Origin: Eunapius fragilis
Taxonomy: Eukaryota > Porifera > Demospongiae > Spongillida > Spongillidae
Direction of reading: 5' to 3'
Assembly (NCBI GenBank): GCA_963681505.1
Contig: OY811974.1
Location: 8,146,239-8,210,238, forward strand
Length of the DNA: 64,000 bases
Positions 11,950 through 21,951 of this stretch are shown one piece after another. The position numbers and the translations under genes are program-made. The notes below the pieces were generated by a model, which saw only the letters and a list, made by a program, of their open reading frames with translations, had not been told where the DNA came from and did no database searches. Position 1 is the stretch's first letter. The number at the start of each line of letters is the position of its first letter.

Positions 11950-12271
11950 TTGTTGAAGATTTTAAAGAACCACATGAATGGTTGGTTGACCAAAGTACGC
12001 ACTAGAATGTTAGCAATCCCTGTTGACACTAATGGCTTGTGTGTTGTGGCTAATGAAATAAAGGATAAAAGTAAGGGTGAAAGTAGTGATCGTCCCAAAA
12101 AGTGGCTTTGCACTTGTCAGTGTAGACGCTTGAGTGATGAAGAGGTAGATATAATTATAAAAACGAAGTTACTTTTCTGTAGCGGACATTAGAGTAGCAC
12201 TAGGTGACCTTGGTAATTGTTGCCACATTGATCGTGACCTAAGTGCAGACATTTGTGATGAGAATTGTGTA
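11950..12271 (+). pseudogene. Unrecognised coding-like patch
   Basis: An 80-codon frame (about 11,950-12,192) contains IPVDTNGLCVVANEIKD and a cysteine pair in KKWLCTCQCRRL. A second frame continues as DIRVALGDLGNCCHIDRDLS to about 12,270. The two adjoin with a one-base frame change and could be a broken exon. It lies between a donor-like site (about 11,692) and the gypsy element. No family recognised. Confidence 0.25.
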
Positions 12272-12635
12272 TGAACACCCCTCAATATAATACCACACAA
12301 TAGCAGTGGTTTAAATAATAAGGGGATGAGGATTACCGGATCTAAACTGGTTTTGAGTCCTGCTCCTGGTATCACATGTCATGCAGGCTAGGGATTAGCA
12401 CTTCATGCCTGCCTCAGCATGCTGATGCTTTGCTCTAGATGTTACATTAACTGTAACTGTTAACACAACACTTCAGCTTTAGCTGGCTTCTGACAATGCA
12501 TGTCACACTTCCTGACATGCTACTAGGTAGTGGAATAAGATGGCATAGCACTGTAATTCCAAACATAATTTGCTCAAGATTTTTTTAAGGGAAGGTTATA
12601 TGCAAAAGGTTATATGTGCAAATGTGTAATGCTTA

Positions 12636-12808
12636 TGTAATGCAGGATTTATTAGTCTGCGCTTGCGCAGTACATTGTATTGATGGAACCTTGTGTAATA
12701 GATTGTCACACGCACACCCGTGATCACACGTATATATATATACCTTATTGTTGTATGTTTGCCAGTCTGTACCTCGTGTATACCTGCTATCAATCTTGGC
12801 CGCTTACA
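12636..12808 (+). repeat. 5' LTR of the intact gypsy element
   Basis: It starts TGTAATGCAGG and ends CGCTTACA, the usual TG...CA borders. A TATA-like stretch (GTATATATATATACC, about 12,729-12,743) could serve as the promoter. The copy at 17,517-17,689 matches at every base compared. Confidence 0.95.
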
Positions 12809-12809
12809 C

Positions 12810-12827
12810 TGGCGTAGTCGGCTCTAC
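12810..12827 (+). promoter_or_regulatory. Candidate primer-binding site
   Basis: TGGCGTAGTCGG begins one base after the 5' LTR, the normal place for tRNA-primed minus-strand synthesis. A TGG start fits pairing with a tRNA CCA end. The tRNA was not identified. Confidence 0.6.
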
Positions 12828-12837
12828 ACGAGTTGGA

Positions 12838-15800
12838 ATGTCCAAACCCTTGCTCCTACCTGAGCCCTACGGAGGCGAAGCGGGTGGCTGGGCGGAATGG
12901 GTAGACCATTTCGAGAACGTAGCCACTGTCAACAAGTGGGCCACTGGTGAGGAGAAATTAAAATGGCTGAAGGTGCGTCTAACTGGGAAGGCTCAGACAG
13001 CGTTCAAGAAGTTGCCACAAGATGTGAAAGAAAACTACGGTGAGTGCATAAAATCCTTACAGCGCCGTTTTGACCCTGACAGTAAGAGGCAACTCTACGT
13101 GGCCGAGTTAAGTGCCAGAACGAGGCGAAAGGACGAAGACTGGGCTACTTTCGGCGACGTATTGAGAGTTCTTGCGGACAAAGCGTATCCTGACCTGGAG
13201 GAGAAGGCAAGAGAACGTCTTGCATTAAACCAGTTTTTGGCACAAATTGAAAACGCCCAAGTCGCTTTCGGCGTGAAGCAGAAACGACCCACCAACGTCG
13301 AGGAGGCCGTCGTCGCAACAATTGAATTAGAGTCGTACTTGGGAAGCTCCGGTAAGCCGCTGCGAGTGAGCGCTGTGTCCCCACAGGAACCAGACCCAGA
13401 TGTACGCGTACGCCGTGCAGACCGTGCTGAAGCTGTCGCAGCTGTCTCTCCACTTGATGAACCTCAGACGGTGAAGTTGCTTGGCGAGCGGCTACAACGG
13501 TTGGAGATGCTACTCGAGAGACAAGGGAGTTCCACAAGGCCTCGGACAAGTAAGCAAACCGGGGAGGCTGAGAGTGGGAAACGCAAGGCTGTAGTCTGTT
13601 GGACTTGTGGCAAGAAAGGCCATATTGCAAGATTTTGTCGGAGTCGCGCAACAGAGCAGCATCAGGGAAACTTCAGTCCCTCAGGGGAGAGCCCACCACG
13701 TGAGGGAAGAAGACATGTAGAGGCTCAAACTGATCAGTTGACTGTTCCTTCTCTTTCGGTAACTTGCGGGGTAAGTTACAGCGTAAAGGGAGTCATTGGG
13801 GTGGTAGCTATTGCATTCGTTGTTGATACGGGAGCAGCTGTATCTCTTATCCGCAAGGATGTCTGGACACAACTTGTAAACAGGGACAGTACACTTGTTC
13901 TTGAACAGTGGTCTGGAAAAAAGCTTGTAGGGGTCAATGGGGCTTCATTGTCTATATGTGGGTGTGGAAACATACAGGTTTTGTTCAAGGGTACTCCATT
14001 TATGGTCACTTGCATTGTAACTGATGACATCACTATAGAGGCAATCCTTGGGTTGGATTTTTTGGAAGCTAATAGTTGTGTGATTGATTGTGGTCAGAAG
14101 GTACTCACATTCCCCTCCCAAAAGCTTTCAATTCCATTCTTAAGCAAAACCACCACAGAACAAGGAGTTGCAACTGTTGGACTGGTCCTAAAAGAGAAAA
14201 CAGTTGTTCCAGCAGGAAGTGAAATGGAAGTTATGGTAAAAATTGCTGGTCCAGTCACTAATGGTACGTGGTTTGTAGGACACAAGTCAGCCACTTGTAA
14301 GGGTGTGATGGTGGCTAATGCAGTAGTGTCTCCAAGCAGTAATGTAGTACCAGTACGTATACTGAACCCACGTGATGAAATGGTGGTGCTGAAGAAAGGA
14401 GCACAGATTGCAAGCATGGAGCTCCTGGAGCAAGATCCAGTTATCAACATATCTACAGTGATGAAGAATGCTGAAGTCTCACCGGAATGCCAGAGCATTT
14501 TATGGGATTTGGTGTCTAAGGTTGGGAATCACATTAGTGAGAGTGAAAGAGAACAACTCTATTCTCTTCTTGTGGAGTTTGCCGATGTCTTTTCTTTCAG
14601 CAGCAAGGACTTGGGCCGCACTAAAGAGCTGAAGCATCATATTTTCACCAGTGATGCTCAACCAGTGCACCTATCTCCACGTCGTATTCCTCAGGCACGC
14701 AGGGAGGAGCTCCGAGGCTTGCTGAGGGACATGCTGGAGAGTGATGTAATCCAACAGTCTGACAGCCCTTGGTCCTCACCTATAGTGTTAGCAAAGAAGC
14801 ATGATGGGACAACACGATTTTGCGTAGACTACAGGAAGGTAAACGAAGTAACAAGAAAAGATGCCTACCCATTACCTCGAGTGGACGACACTTTGGACAC
14901 ACTGGTTGGTTCTAAATTCTTCACCACACTCGACCTTGCCAGTGGGTACTGGCAAGTGGAAGTGGCTCCCGAGGATCAACCTAAGACAGCCTTCACAACA
15001 CCGGAAGGACTTTACCAATTCAAGGTAATGCCATTTGGCTTATGTAACGCTCCAGCGACATTTCAGCGTTTAATGGATAGAGTCTTGAGTGGGTTAAAAT
15101 GGTCGAGCTGTTTAGTGTATTTTGACGATATAATTGTAGTAGGTACTACATTTCAGGAGCATTTGCATCACCTCACTAGTGTCTTCACTCGTCTGAGGGG
15201 GGCGGGTCTCAAGCTAAAACCAAAAAAGTGTACACTCTGCAGGCAGCAAGTAACATTTCTAGGCCATATAGTATCCACAGATGGTGTTGCAACAGATCCA
15301 AGCAAAACTGAGGCTGTGTCGAAGTGGTCCATTCCCCAGAACAGAAAAGAAGTTCAACAATTTTTGGGGCTAGCCAATTACTATAGGCGTTTTGTAAAAG
15401 ACTTTGCCTTGATCTCAAAACCACTACAGCGGTTGACAGAGAAAAACGCACCTTTCGAATGGAACATTGGATGCCAAAACGCTTTTGATGAATTGCGTAA
15501 ACGTTTGGTTTCTTCCCCAGTCCTTGCATACCCAGATTATGAGCGACGTTTCATACTCGACACGGATGCAAGTGATGTTGGAATTGGTGCTGTGCTTTCA
15601 CAGGTTAGTGATTGTGGTTCTGAGCGTGTTATTGCCTATGCGAGCAGATCGCTTACTAGGCCAGAGCAAAGGTATTGTGTAACACGTAAAGAATTATTAG
15701 CAGTTGTGGAATTTGTACATCATTTTAGACAGTATCTCCTTGGGCGAGAATTCACCCTTCGAACTGACCATGGATCACTGGTCTGGATCCGGAATTTTAA

Positions 15801-17502
15801 AGAACCGGAAGGTCAACTGGCTCGCTGGCTAGAGAGACTCCAGGAGTATAACTTCACGGTTGTGCACCGCCAAGGCTTGCGCCATTGCAACGCTGACGCC
15901 CTTTCCCGTGTCCCATGCAGGCAGTGCGGTAGGGACGAAGATATAGAATCGGAGAACACCGTCATGGTAGGAGTGGTTTCCAATCCGTTCCAGAAATATA
16001 CTCCAGCTGAGATGAGGCAGATGCAACTGGACGACTCAACCATCCAACCTGTTCACTGTGCTGTATCTTGTGGTCAACCAACGAGCCCTGATATTGTTAA
16101 ATCGTGGAGTCGAGGAAGTCGTCTCCTGATGCAACACTGGGACGCCCTCTGCATTTATGATGGTATCCTGTGGAAGAAATGCGTGGATGGAAGTAGAAGA
16201 TTCCAGCAGCTCGTTTTACCCGCGAAGTTACAAGTGGATGCTCTTCGCGATCTCCATCAAGGGGCTGTAGGCGGTCACATTGGAGAGGAGAAGATGAAAC
16301 ACAGACTGAAAGAGCGGTTTTACTGGCCAGGATGTACAGAAGCAGTTGGGGAGTGGTGTAGGAACTGCATAAGCTGCACCACGAGGAAGACGGTTGCCCC
16401 AAAGAGAAGGGCTCCTCTGCAAACCATTAAGGCTGGGTACCCGATGCAAATCGTGAGTGTAGATTTAATGGGCCCCCTTCCCGAGACTGAGGATGGCTGT
16501 AAGTATGTCATGGTAGCTATGGACTGTTTTACCCGGTGGGTAGAAGTGTATGCTATACGGAACCAGGAGGCCACAACTGTTGCTAAAAAACTTGTTGATG
16601 AAATGTTCTGCCGTTTTTCTCCTCCAGAACAGCTCCACAGCGACCAGGGACGACAGTTTGAGTCAGATTTGGTGAAGGAGATATGCGAACTGTTGCAGAT
16701 CAGAAAAACGCGCACCACGCCGTACCACCCACAGTGCAATGGAATGGTGGAGCGATTCAATCGGACTCTATTGGACATGCTTTCCACCGCAGTCGGCAAC
16801 AATCAAGCTGATTGGCAGCAGCACATACGTAAACTTTGTCTGGCTTACAACTCTAGCGTCCATTCCTCCACAGGATTTACTCCGTTCTTCTTGATGTTCG
16901 GGCGCCAGGCAAAGCTACCGATCGACCTGATGTACGGCACTAATCAGATGGAGCCGAACACTACCTCCGAGTATGCACGCTGCTTGAAAGACGCCTTGCA
17001 AGAAGCATACGCACTGGTGAGGGAGCGCTGTCAGGCCGAACATAAAAGGCAGAAAGAGCTGTATGACCAAAAAGTGCATGGGAAGCCATTTAGCCCGGGC
17101 GAGTTGGTGTGGTTGCACTCCACAGCTGTTCCTCGTGGTCGATCCAGAAAGCTACACCATCCTTGGAAAGGACCCTTTAAGGTCATGGAACGACTGGGCG
17201 AGACCACGTACAAAATCAAAAACCTTCAAGGTCGGAGGAAAACAACATTTGTTCATTTTGACAGGCTCAAGCCGTGTGTAATATCCGATGACAAGCCAGA
17301 GAACACAGGGTCCAGAGAACAAGAACCAGTTGGTACAAATCTGGATCTGGTTGACAGCGATGACGATGATCCAGTACAGCAAGAAGAGGCAGCAGTCCCA
17401 GAAATTGCGAACCCACCTGTACCACCCTTAAATGAACAACGCCGATACCCCGTGCGAGATAGACAACGCACACAGCGCTATGGAATATATGTGGAACACT
17501 AA
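12838..17502 (+). CDS. gag-pol: Gag-Pol polyprotein of Ty3/gypsy retrotransposon (single frame)
   Basis: This 1,554-residue polyprotein builds the particle, copies the RNA and integrates the cDNA. The start is the ATG of MSKPLLLPEP; the frame is open further upstream but that part lies in the LTR and has no ATG. Residues ~1-250 are Gag, followed by a CCHC knuckle (C254, C257, H262, C267). The aspartic protease carries DTGA with D330. RT has YFDD at 761-764. RNase H begins near LDTDAS (907-912). The integrase zinc motif uses H1147, H1155, C1177 and C1180, and the DDE triad is D1209, D1269, E1305. A GPF-type module follows (HPWKGPFKV), and no chromodomain is seen. Gag and Pol share one frame without a shift or stop. 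All catalytic residues are present, so activity is plausible. Confidence 0.96.
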   Translation: MSKPLLLPEPYGGEAGGWAEWVDHFENVATVNKWATGEEKLKWLKVRLTGKAQTAFKKLPQDVKENYGECIKSLQRRFDPDSKRQLYVAELSARTRRKDEDWATFGDVLRVLADKAYPDLEEKARERLALNQFLAQIENAQVAFGVKQKRPTNVEEAVVATIELESYLGSSGKPLRVSAVSPQEPDPDVRVRRADRAEAVAAVSPLDEPQTVKLLGERLQRLEMLLERQGSSTRPRTSKQTGEAESGKRKAVVCWTCGKKGHIARFCRSRATEQHQGNFSPSGESPPREGRRHVEAQTDQLTVPSLSVTCGVSYSVKGVIGVVAIAFVVDTGAAVSLIRKDVWTQLVNRDSTLVLEQWSGKKLVGVNGASLSICGCGNIQVLFKGTPFMVTCIVTDDITIEAILGLDFLEANSCVIDCGQKVLTFPSQKLSIPFLSKTTTEQGVATVGLVLKEKTVVPAGSEMEVMVKIAGPVTNGTWFVGHKSATCKGVMVANAVVSPSSNVVPVRILNPRDEMVVLKKGAQIASMELLEQDPVINISTVMKNAEVSPECQSILWDLVSKVGNHISESEREQLYSLLVEFADVFSFSSKDLGRTKELKHHIFTSDAQPVHLSPRRIPQARREELRGLLRDMLESDVIQQSDSPWSSPIVLAKKHDGTTRFCVDYRKVNEVTRKDAYPLPRVDDTLDTLVGSKFFTTLDLASGYWQVEVAPEDQPKTAFTTPEGLYQFKVMPFGLCNAPATFQRLMDRVLSGLKWSSCLVYFDDIIVVGTTFQEHLHHLTSVFTRLRGAGLKLKPKKCTLCRQQVTFLGHIVSTDGVATDPSKTEAVSKWSIPQNRKEVQQFLGLANYYRRFVKDFALISKPLQRLTEKNAPFEWNIGCQNAFDELRKRLVSSPVLAYPDYERRFILDTDASDVGIGAVLSQVSDCGSERVIAYASRSLTRPEQRYCVTRKELLAVVEFVHHFRQYLLGREFTLRTDHGSLVWIRNFKEPEGQLARWLERLQEYNFTVVHRQGLRHCNADALSRVPCRQCGRDEDIESENTVMVGVVSNPFQKYTPAEMRQMQLDDSTIQPVHCAVSCGQPTSPDIVKSWSRGSRLLMQHWDALCIYDGILWKKCVDGSRRFQQLVLPAKLQVDALRDLHQGAVGGHIGEEKMKHRLKERFYWPGCTEAVGEWCRNCISCTTRKTVAPKRRAPLQTIKAGYPMQIVSVDLMGPLPETEDGCKYVMVAMDCFTRWVEVYAIRNQEATTVAKKLVDEMFCRFSPPEQLHSDQGRQFESDLVKEICELLQIRKTRTTPYHPQCNGMVERFNRTLLDMLSTAVGNNQADWQQHIRKLCLAYNSSVHSSTGFTPFFLMFGRQAKLPIDLMYGTNQMEPNTTSEYARCLKDALQEAYALVRERCQAEHKRQKELYDQKVHGKPFSPGELVWLHSTAVPRGRSRKLHHPWKGPFKVMERLGETTYKIKNLQGRRKTTFVHFDRLKPCVISDDKPENTGSREQEPVGTNLDLVDSDDDDPVQQEEAAVPEIANPPVPPLNEQRRYPVRDRQRTQRYGIYVEH

Positions 17503-17516
17503 AAAGAAGGGAGCAG
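17503..17516 (+). promoter_or_regulatory. Polypurine tract
   Basis: AAAGAAGGGAGCAG lies between the Gag-Pol stop codon and the 3' LTR. It is the expected primer for plus-strand synthesis. Confidence 0.75.
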
Positions 17517-17689
17517 TGTAATGCAGGATTTATTAGTCTGCGCTTGCGCAGTACATTGTATTGATGGAACCTTGTGTAATAGATTGTCACACGCACACCC
17601 GTGATCACACGTATATATATATACCTTATTGTTGTATGTTTGCCAGTCTGTACCTCGTGTATACCTGCTATCAATCTTGGCCGCTTACA
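17517..17689 (+). repeat. 3' LTR of the intact gypsy element
   Basis: Identical to the 5' LTR over all 173 bp and followed by CTTA, the right half of the target duplication. No AATAAA polyadenylation signal was seen inside. Confidence 0.95.
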
Positions 17690-17699
17690 CTTAGTATAC

Positions 17700-18229
17700 A
17701 TATAATTAGCATGTCAGCTTGCTTGGGGCGTAGCGATGCTGGCGTATATGTGCATAAACCTTCCACAACCATAAAATTAATGTGTCCGTATGCTGATTTG
17801 ATTGTCAATTCCTCCTGTTCCTGCTCCACTTGCCACAGCTGATCCCTTCTGCTTCAGTTATTTTCATCCCTACAGGAGGTGACGACCGGGACGTACAAGG
17901 CGAGGCAGGTTATCGTTTAAGAATTGTACATGCAAATTTTTACTAAAAATAACATGTGTTTTTTGATCAAATAAACATGTGAAAAGGCATTCTACGCACG
18001 CGCGGTGTCACCACATATACCACGAACAAACCTCGCATAAGCAATCAAACCTGGTGGTACAGCAGCACATCCCCAATACTCATTTGGAACCACAATTATG
18101 TAACATTATTGAATGCCGATGAAATCTTAATTACCGATAGTGCTAACTTAATTGGCACAATTATATTACATTATTGGCTTCAAGACAACTAACCAATCGC
18201 TCTGCATGGTAGGAAAAAAAGCAAGGAAA
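17700..18229. other. No gene recognised
   Basis: No convincing exon or repeat between the gypsy element and the next fold-back. Confidence 0.35.
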
Positions 18230-18520
18230 CAAGTAGATAAAAAATTTCTCTTTGAGAAATAGACTGGGATGTAGGATTGGGATTGGTGGTGTAAAAAGCA
18301 AGGAAACAAGACACATTATGGATTGGTACCAGAATACAACAAGACGATCCTACATTTAGCTAATTGAAATTCAAAGTGCATGGTTCTTGGCTAAATGTAG
18401 GACCGTCTTGTTGTATTCTGGTACCAATCCATAATGTGTCTTGTTTCCTTGCTTTTTACACCACCAATCCCAATCCTACATCCCAGTCTATTTCTCAAAG
18501 AGAAATTTTTAATCTACTTG
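18230..18520. mobile_element. Fold-back MITE family, copy 4 (near-perfect hairpin)
   Basis: The ~131-bp arms (about 18,230-18,360 and 18,390-18,520) are complementary with very few differences, separated by a loop of about 29 bases. The arms contain TTTCTCTTTGAGAAA, GGTGTAAAAAGCAAGGAAAC and CCTACATTTAGC, as in the other copies. The high arm identity suggests it is the youngest copy. It lies just upstream of the EPG5-like exons. Confidence 0.85.
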
Positions 18521-18681
18521 TCAATAATAAAGCAATACAATCAATAGACAACGTTCAAGCTCTCCAGCCATCCAGGAAGGAGATACTCCAGTAGTGGCCC
18601 TCCAACCCGCCGTTGCCACGAGTTGCTCAGAAATCCATTGCAACCTCTTCTAACGAAACGCGCGGCAGTAGTTGAGCGTAG

Positions 18682-19590
18682 GCTTCAAACTGCTTCCCTG
18701 TACTGTCACCATCAGGGTCCAAAGAGGGACACGGGCCGGCTGAACCCGGCTCTAAGCCTGACCGCAGCGACCTTGCCTGCACGCAGGAGGGTAGCAGTGA
18801 TCAAGACCCCACCATGCACCTACCTGAAATCGCTACGTGTTCCCCCGAAGTCGATACCCTCTGCAACACCTCACCATCCTCGCAAGGTGGGAAGGAACGT
18901 GACTCTGCTCTGTTCGGCCTACCCAATGGAACTTTAGACGCGACGCATGAAGCGGTCGACCCCACACTGGGGCCTCCACAGTACAAAGCTGCCATGGCAA
19001 TACCATCACCACCACCACCAGAGACCAACTTAGTTGAGCCTCATATACTGGATGGAGCTGAGCGGTTGAACCAGACCACTGGGCTCTACCCGGGTCTAAT
19101 GGAGGTCAGCGAGGCAACAGAACAGCCTTGGGCAGTGGGAGGAGGACGCATTATTCAGGGACTGGAGGATGCATCTGTTGAAGCTGCCATCCTCGAGACG
19201 GCTGTGAGTCTCACCGTTTCCGTGCCAACACGCGAGGAAGGATTCGTGGCACCTGTCTCAGATCAGAGTTAGTTCCGCAGCAAGGGTTAGCTGAAGGCTC
19301 TGGGCTAAGCCCGTCACCTGGCGAGGTGGGTATGGTAAGTATTCTGGCCTCGGCAGCCTCTTCTTCGGCGTTGGAAGGAGGCAGCATGATCGAGTTGACG
19401 GGCACACCCAGTAATGCTGCTGTAGCTGACGTTAGTACACCACAGAACATTGCTGTCATGACAACACCACAATGAGAGACTGACTTAGTTGGTGTGACAG
19501 CACCACAGCAACTGCCACCATCAGCAGCAGCAGCTGTTGTACCATTCCTAGAAACTGACATGATTGCACACCACTCCTCTCTCCTAGAAG
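18682..19590 (+). pseudogene. EPG5-like locus: disordered N-terminal exon, frame-broken
   Basis: One frame is open from 18,682 to the TAG at 19,270-19,272; it has an ATG at 18,814 and many P, S, T and E residues. A second frame (LVPQQGLAEGSG onwards) takes over at about 19,266 and runs to a donor (GAAG|GTAACA) at 19,590/19,591. That frame is interrupted by TGA at 19,473-19,475 between MTTPQ and ETDLV. The low complexity fits a disordered N-terminal region. The 3' end is phase 1, matching the next exon. A frameshift plus an in-frame stop point to a pseudogene or assembly errors. No domain is recognisable in this exon itself. Confidence 0.45.
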
Positions 19591-19689
19591 GTAACATGGT
19601 AGTCTCCCTAGTTTGCTCACTCCCACCTTCCCTTCCTGTCTTTGTCATAACTATGTCTCTCCTAAGCTCTTCATTTTCCCTATCCCTCT

Positions 19690-20085
19690 CCACCTCCCTC
19701 ATCTTCCCCTCTCCAGCACCCCCTCATCTTCCCCCTCTCCACCACCCCCTCATCATCCCCTCTCCACCACCCCTCATTTTCCCCTCTCCACCACCCCTCA
19801 TCTTCCCCTCTCCATCACCTCCTCATCTTCCCCTCCACCACCCCCTCATCATCCCCTCTCCACCACCCCCTCATCATCCCCTCTCCACCACCCCCTCATC
19901 TTCCCCTCTCCACCACCCCCTCATCTTCCCCTCCACCACCCCCTCATCTTCCCCCTCTCCACCACCCCCTCATCTTCCCCTCTCCACCACCCCTTCATCT
20001 TCCCCTCTCCACCACCCCCTCATCTTCCCCTCTCCACCACCCCCTCATCTTCCCCTCTCCACCACCCCCTCATCTTCCACTGTCT
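19690..20085. repeat. Pyrimidine-rich minisatellite, ~25-bp unit
   Basis: Many imperfect copies of CCCCTCATCTTCCCCTCTCC with ACCAC between them, inside the putative intron 19,591-20,136. Long proline/serine frames across it are repeat artefacts. Confidence 0.9.
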
Positions 20086-20136
20086 CAAATCTTGTCCCCT
20101 TCCAATGACGGTTTCAACTTCCCTTGGCTATCTCAG

Positions 20137-20340
20137 ATGCTGGCTTGAGAGTGGAGAGTGGTTTAGCTATCTCGCCCAAGTCAGCCTCACTGTTAGTCAC
20201 TACCCAGACACCTGGTGATTGCGCCATTTTGATGACAGAGGAGCGTGATAACAGAGTGGTCTCAGGGGGACAAACTCCCACCATTGTTGCTAGTGTGTCA
20301 ACAGAGCAAGTTGGAACAGGGCCCGAGGTGCAGCATGCTG
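20137..20340 (+). CDS. EPG5-like locus: exon 2 (phase 1 to phase 1)
   Basis: Bounded by a CTATCTCAG acceptor and a GCTG|GTAGGC donor. The 204 bases leave two leading and one trailing base around 67 open codons. The product (LRVESGLAISPKS ... EQVGTGPEVQHAG) is disordered-looking with no domain. Its trailing G joins in frame to the next exon, which carries the recognisable EPG5-like motif. Confidence 0.5.
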
Positions 20341-20513
20341 GTAGGCATGTGTCTTGGGAAGTATAACCTGATGTGCTGTTTAAAATGCAACATGTAAATG
20401 CAGAGCAGGTTGGAGCAGTTTTTTTTTAGTGTTGTGGTCTGCAGCTGTCAGCATTACATCCCAAAGCATTGGTGCCTTGCATTCCCTCACCCTCCTCCCC
20501 CCCCACCTCTCAG

Positions 20514-20614
20514 GTCCAGCTGAAATGGTTCCATTTGCAGAGCGAGAACTTGCTGCCTTTTACCAGAACATTCAGTTGGAGGCCAATTGAACATTTGTGG
20601 ATAACTTCATCCTT
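20514..20614 (+). pseudogene. EPG5-like locus: exon 3 with in-frame TGA
   Basis: The acceptor is a long pyrimidine tract ending CTCTCAG. The phase-1 frame reads PAEMVPFAERELAAFYQN and then IQLEAN, an in-frame TGA (20,588-20,590) and TFVDNFIL, before a weak donor GTAGAT. From memory of the family, the VPF-x-(E/K)-x-(Q/E)L block followed by an acidic helix resembles the start of the conserved part of EPG5, a Rab7 effector in autophagosome-lysosome tethering. The reading continues sensibly past TGA, so the stop looks secondary. A short exon expected after FVDNFI was not found before 23,157. Confidence 0.5.
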
Positions 20615-20739
20615 GTAGATGTTAACTACATGTATGGTTTTATGCACTTTTTTTGGGATGTAAAGTTGGTCATTGTCGAGTTAGCAAAAGTGTGATTTCA
20701 TGATAAAATTAATTAATGCAGAAAAGCAAAACGTCTTAA

Positions 20740-20850
20740 TATCATTGATCCCCCTTCTCCTTCCCCCTCCCCTTCTCCTCCCCTTCCCCTCCCCTTCCCC
20801 TCCCCTTCCCCCTCCTCTTCCCCTCCCCTTCCCCCCTCCCCCCTAAATGA
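20740..20850. repeat. CCCCTTCCCCT-type simple repeat
   Basis: Pyrimidine-only stretch of CCCCTTCCCCTCCCC units within the putative intron after exon 3. Confidence 0.85.
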
Positions 20851-21267
20851 AAAACATTTGTTAAAGATGAACGAAGGTTCTAAGAGTAACCTATTCTCTA
20901 TGTCTTACTGAAACAGCAGTGAAAGGAGTACCTTTATAGTATCACAACTTGATCTTTTACAAGATGTGGAATTGTACATCCAGAGGCACGCACACAAGTG
21001 ATATTTAATACATTTCGAAAGCAATAGTCCTTCAATTGTATTCTCAATCTTGGCTTGTTTCAACTTAAGAGATGAAGGGAATCTGGAGTTACATATCTTG
21101 TTACACACTAAATTTTGTAAATGCCAAAAGGTAAAAATTATATCTCCAGCGCATGTATGTAGCGTGCACAGAACAAAGTGACACACACTAATATTGGTAG
21201 AAATAGTCTCAATACCAATTAAAAGAGATGAAGTATAAAACTCACTTTTTGATGAAGACAGGACAAT

Positions 21268-21415
21268 GGGTGGTGGTGGTGGTGGTGGTGGTGGTTGCGG
21301 GGGTAGTGTTCACGGTGGCAGCCATCTAACTACCTGCATGGTTGAGCATCTGCCAATTCATGTCAGATATGGAGTACATGTACACCACAGTGCCCCCCCC
21401 CCCCCCCCCCCCCCA
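21268..21415. repeat. (GGT)n microsatellite and poly-C run
   Basis: GGT repeats at 21,268-21,296 and a C run at about 21,391-21,415. Confidence 0.9.
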
Positions 21416-21439
21416 GCCTGATAGGTGTATGGGTGAGGG

Positions 21440-21757
21440 TATGGGTCCACATGGGTATGCATAGGCAGGGGAGGGGTCCACATGGGTATGTATAGGCAGA
21501 GGAGGGGTCCATATGGGTATGTATAGGCAAGGGAGGGGTCCACATGGTTACGCATAGGCAGGGGAGGGGTCCACATGGGTATGCATAGGCAGGGAAGGGG
21601 TCCATATGGGTATGTATAGGCAAGGGAGGGGTCCACATGGGTACGTATAGGCAGGGGAGGGGTCCACATGGGTATGTATAGGCAAGGGAGGGTTCACATG
21701 GGTACGTATAGGCAAGGGAGGGGTCCATATGGGTGCATGTATATAGGCAGGGAGGGA
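21440..21757. repeat. 31-bp minisatellite, about 10 copies
   Basis: The unit contains GGTCCACATGGGTATGTATA then GGCAAGGGAGG, repeating every 31 bp with small changes. Minus-strand frames across it are artefacts. Confidence 0.92.
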
Positions 21758-21903
21758 GAGGGGTCTGTATGTGTACATTTAGATACTGGCAAGCTGTGGG
21801 TAGTGTGAGTATCAAACGTTATGGTGTGTACGTTGTGTGTATGTGGTGGTGCATGTACATGCGTACATGTATGGTTTGGTTGTGTAAAGTATGTACGATG
21901 CGT

Positions 21904-21947
<44 letters not shown>
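21904..21947. repeat. (GT)n microsatellite
   Basis: Uninterrupted GT dinucleotides, about 22 copies. Confidence 0.95.

Positions 21948-21951
<4 letters not shown>

Larger units (their letters stand above)
12636..17689 (+). mobile_element. Complete Ty3/gypsy LTR retrotransposon, apparently intact
   Basis: Two 173-bp LTRs bound the element, which is flanked by CTTA at 12,632-12,635 and 17,690-17,693, a 4-bp target duplication. A primer-binding-type site follows the left LTR and a purine-rich tract precedes the right one. A single Gag-Pol frame fills the inside. The LTRs are identical by eye and the frame has no stop, so insertion is recent and the element may be competent. It is plus-strand and sits between coding-like debris and the EPG5-like locus. 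Confidence 0.95.

Noticed and set aside
12748..12837. Extension of the Gag-Pol frame upstream into the LTR
   Set aside because: The open frame there has no ATG and lies mostly within the LTR and primer-binding region. The ATG at 12,838 gives a normal Gag start.
13095..17471. Many minus-strand and shifted frames over the gypsy element
   Set aside because: They are shadows of the Gag-Pol frame with no recognisable motifs.
19494..20218. Proline/serine-rich frames across the CT-rich minisatellite
   Set aside because: A donor at 19,590 and acceptor at 20,136 with matching phases mark this as intron.
20588..20590. Selenocysteine reading of the TGA in exon 3
   Set aside because: EPG5 is not known as a selenoprotein, and another TGA and a frameshift upstream make decay or assembly error more likely.
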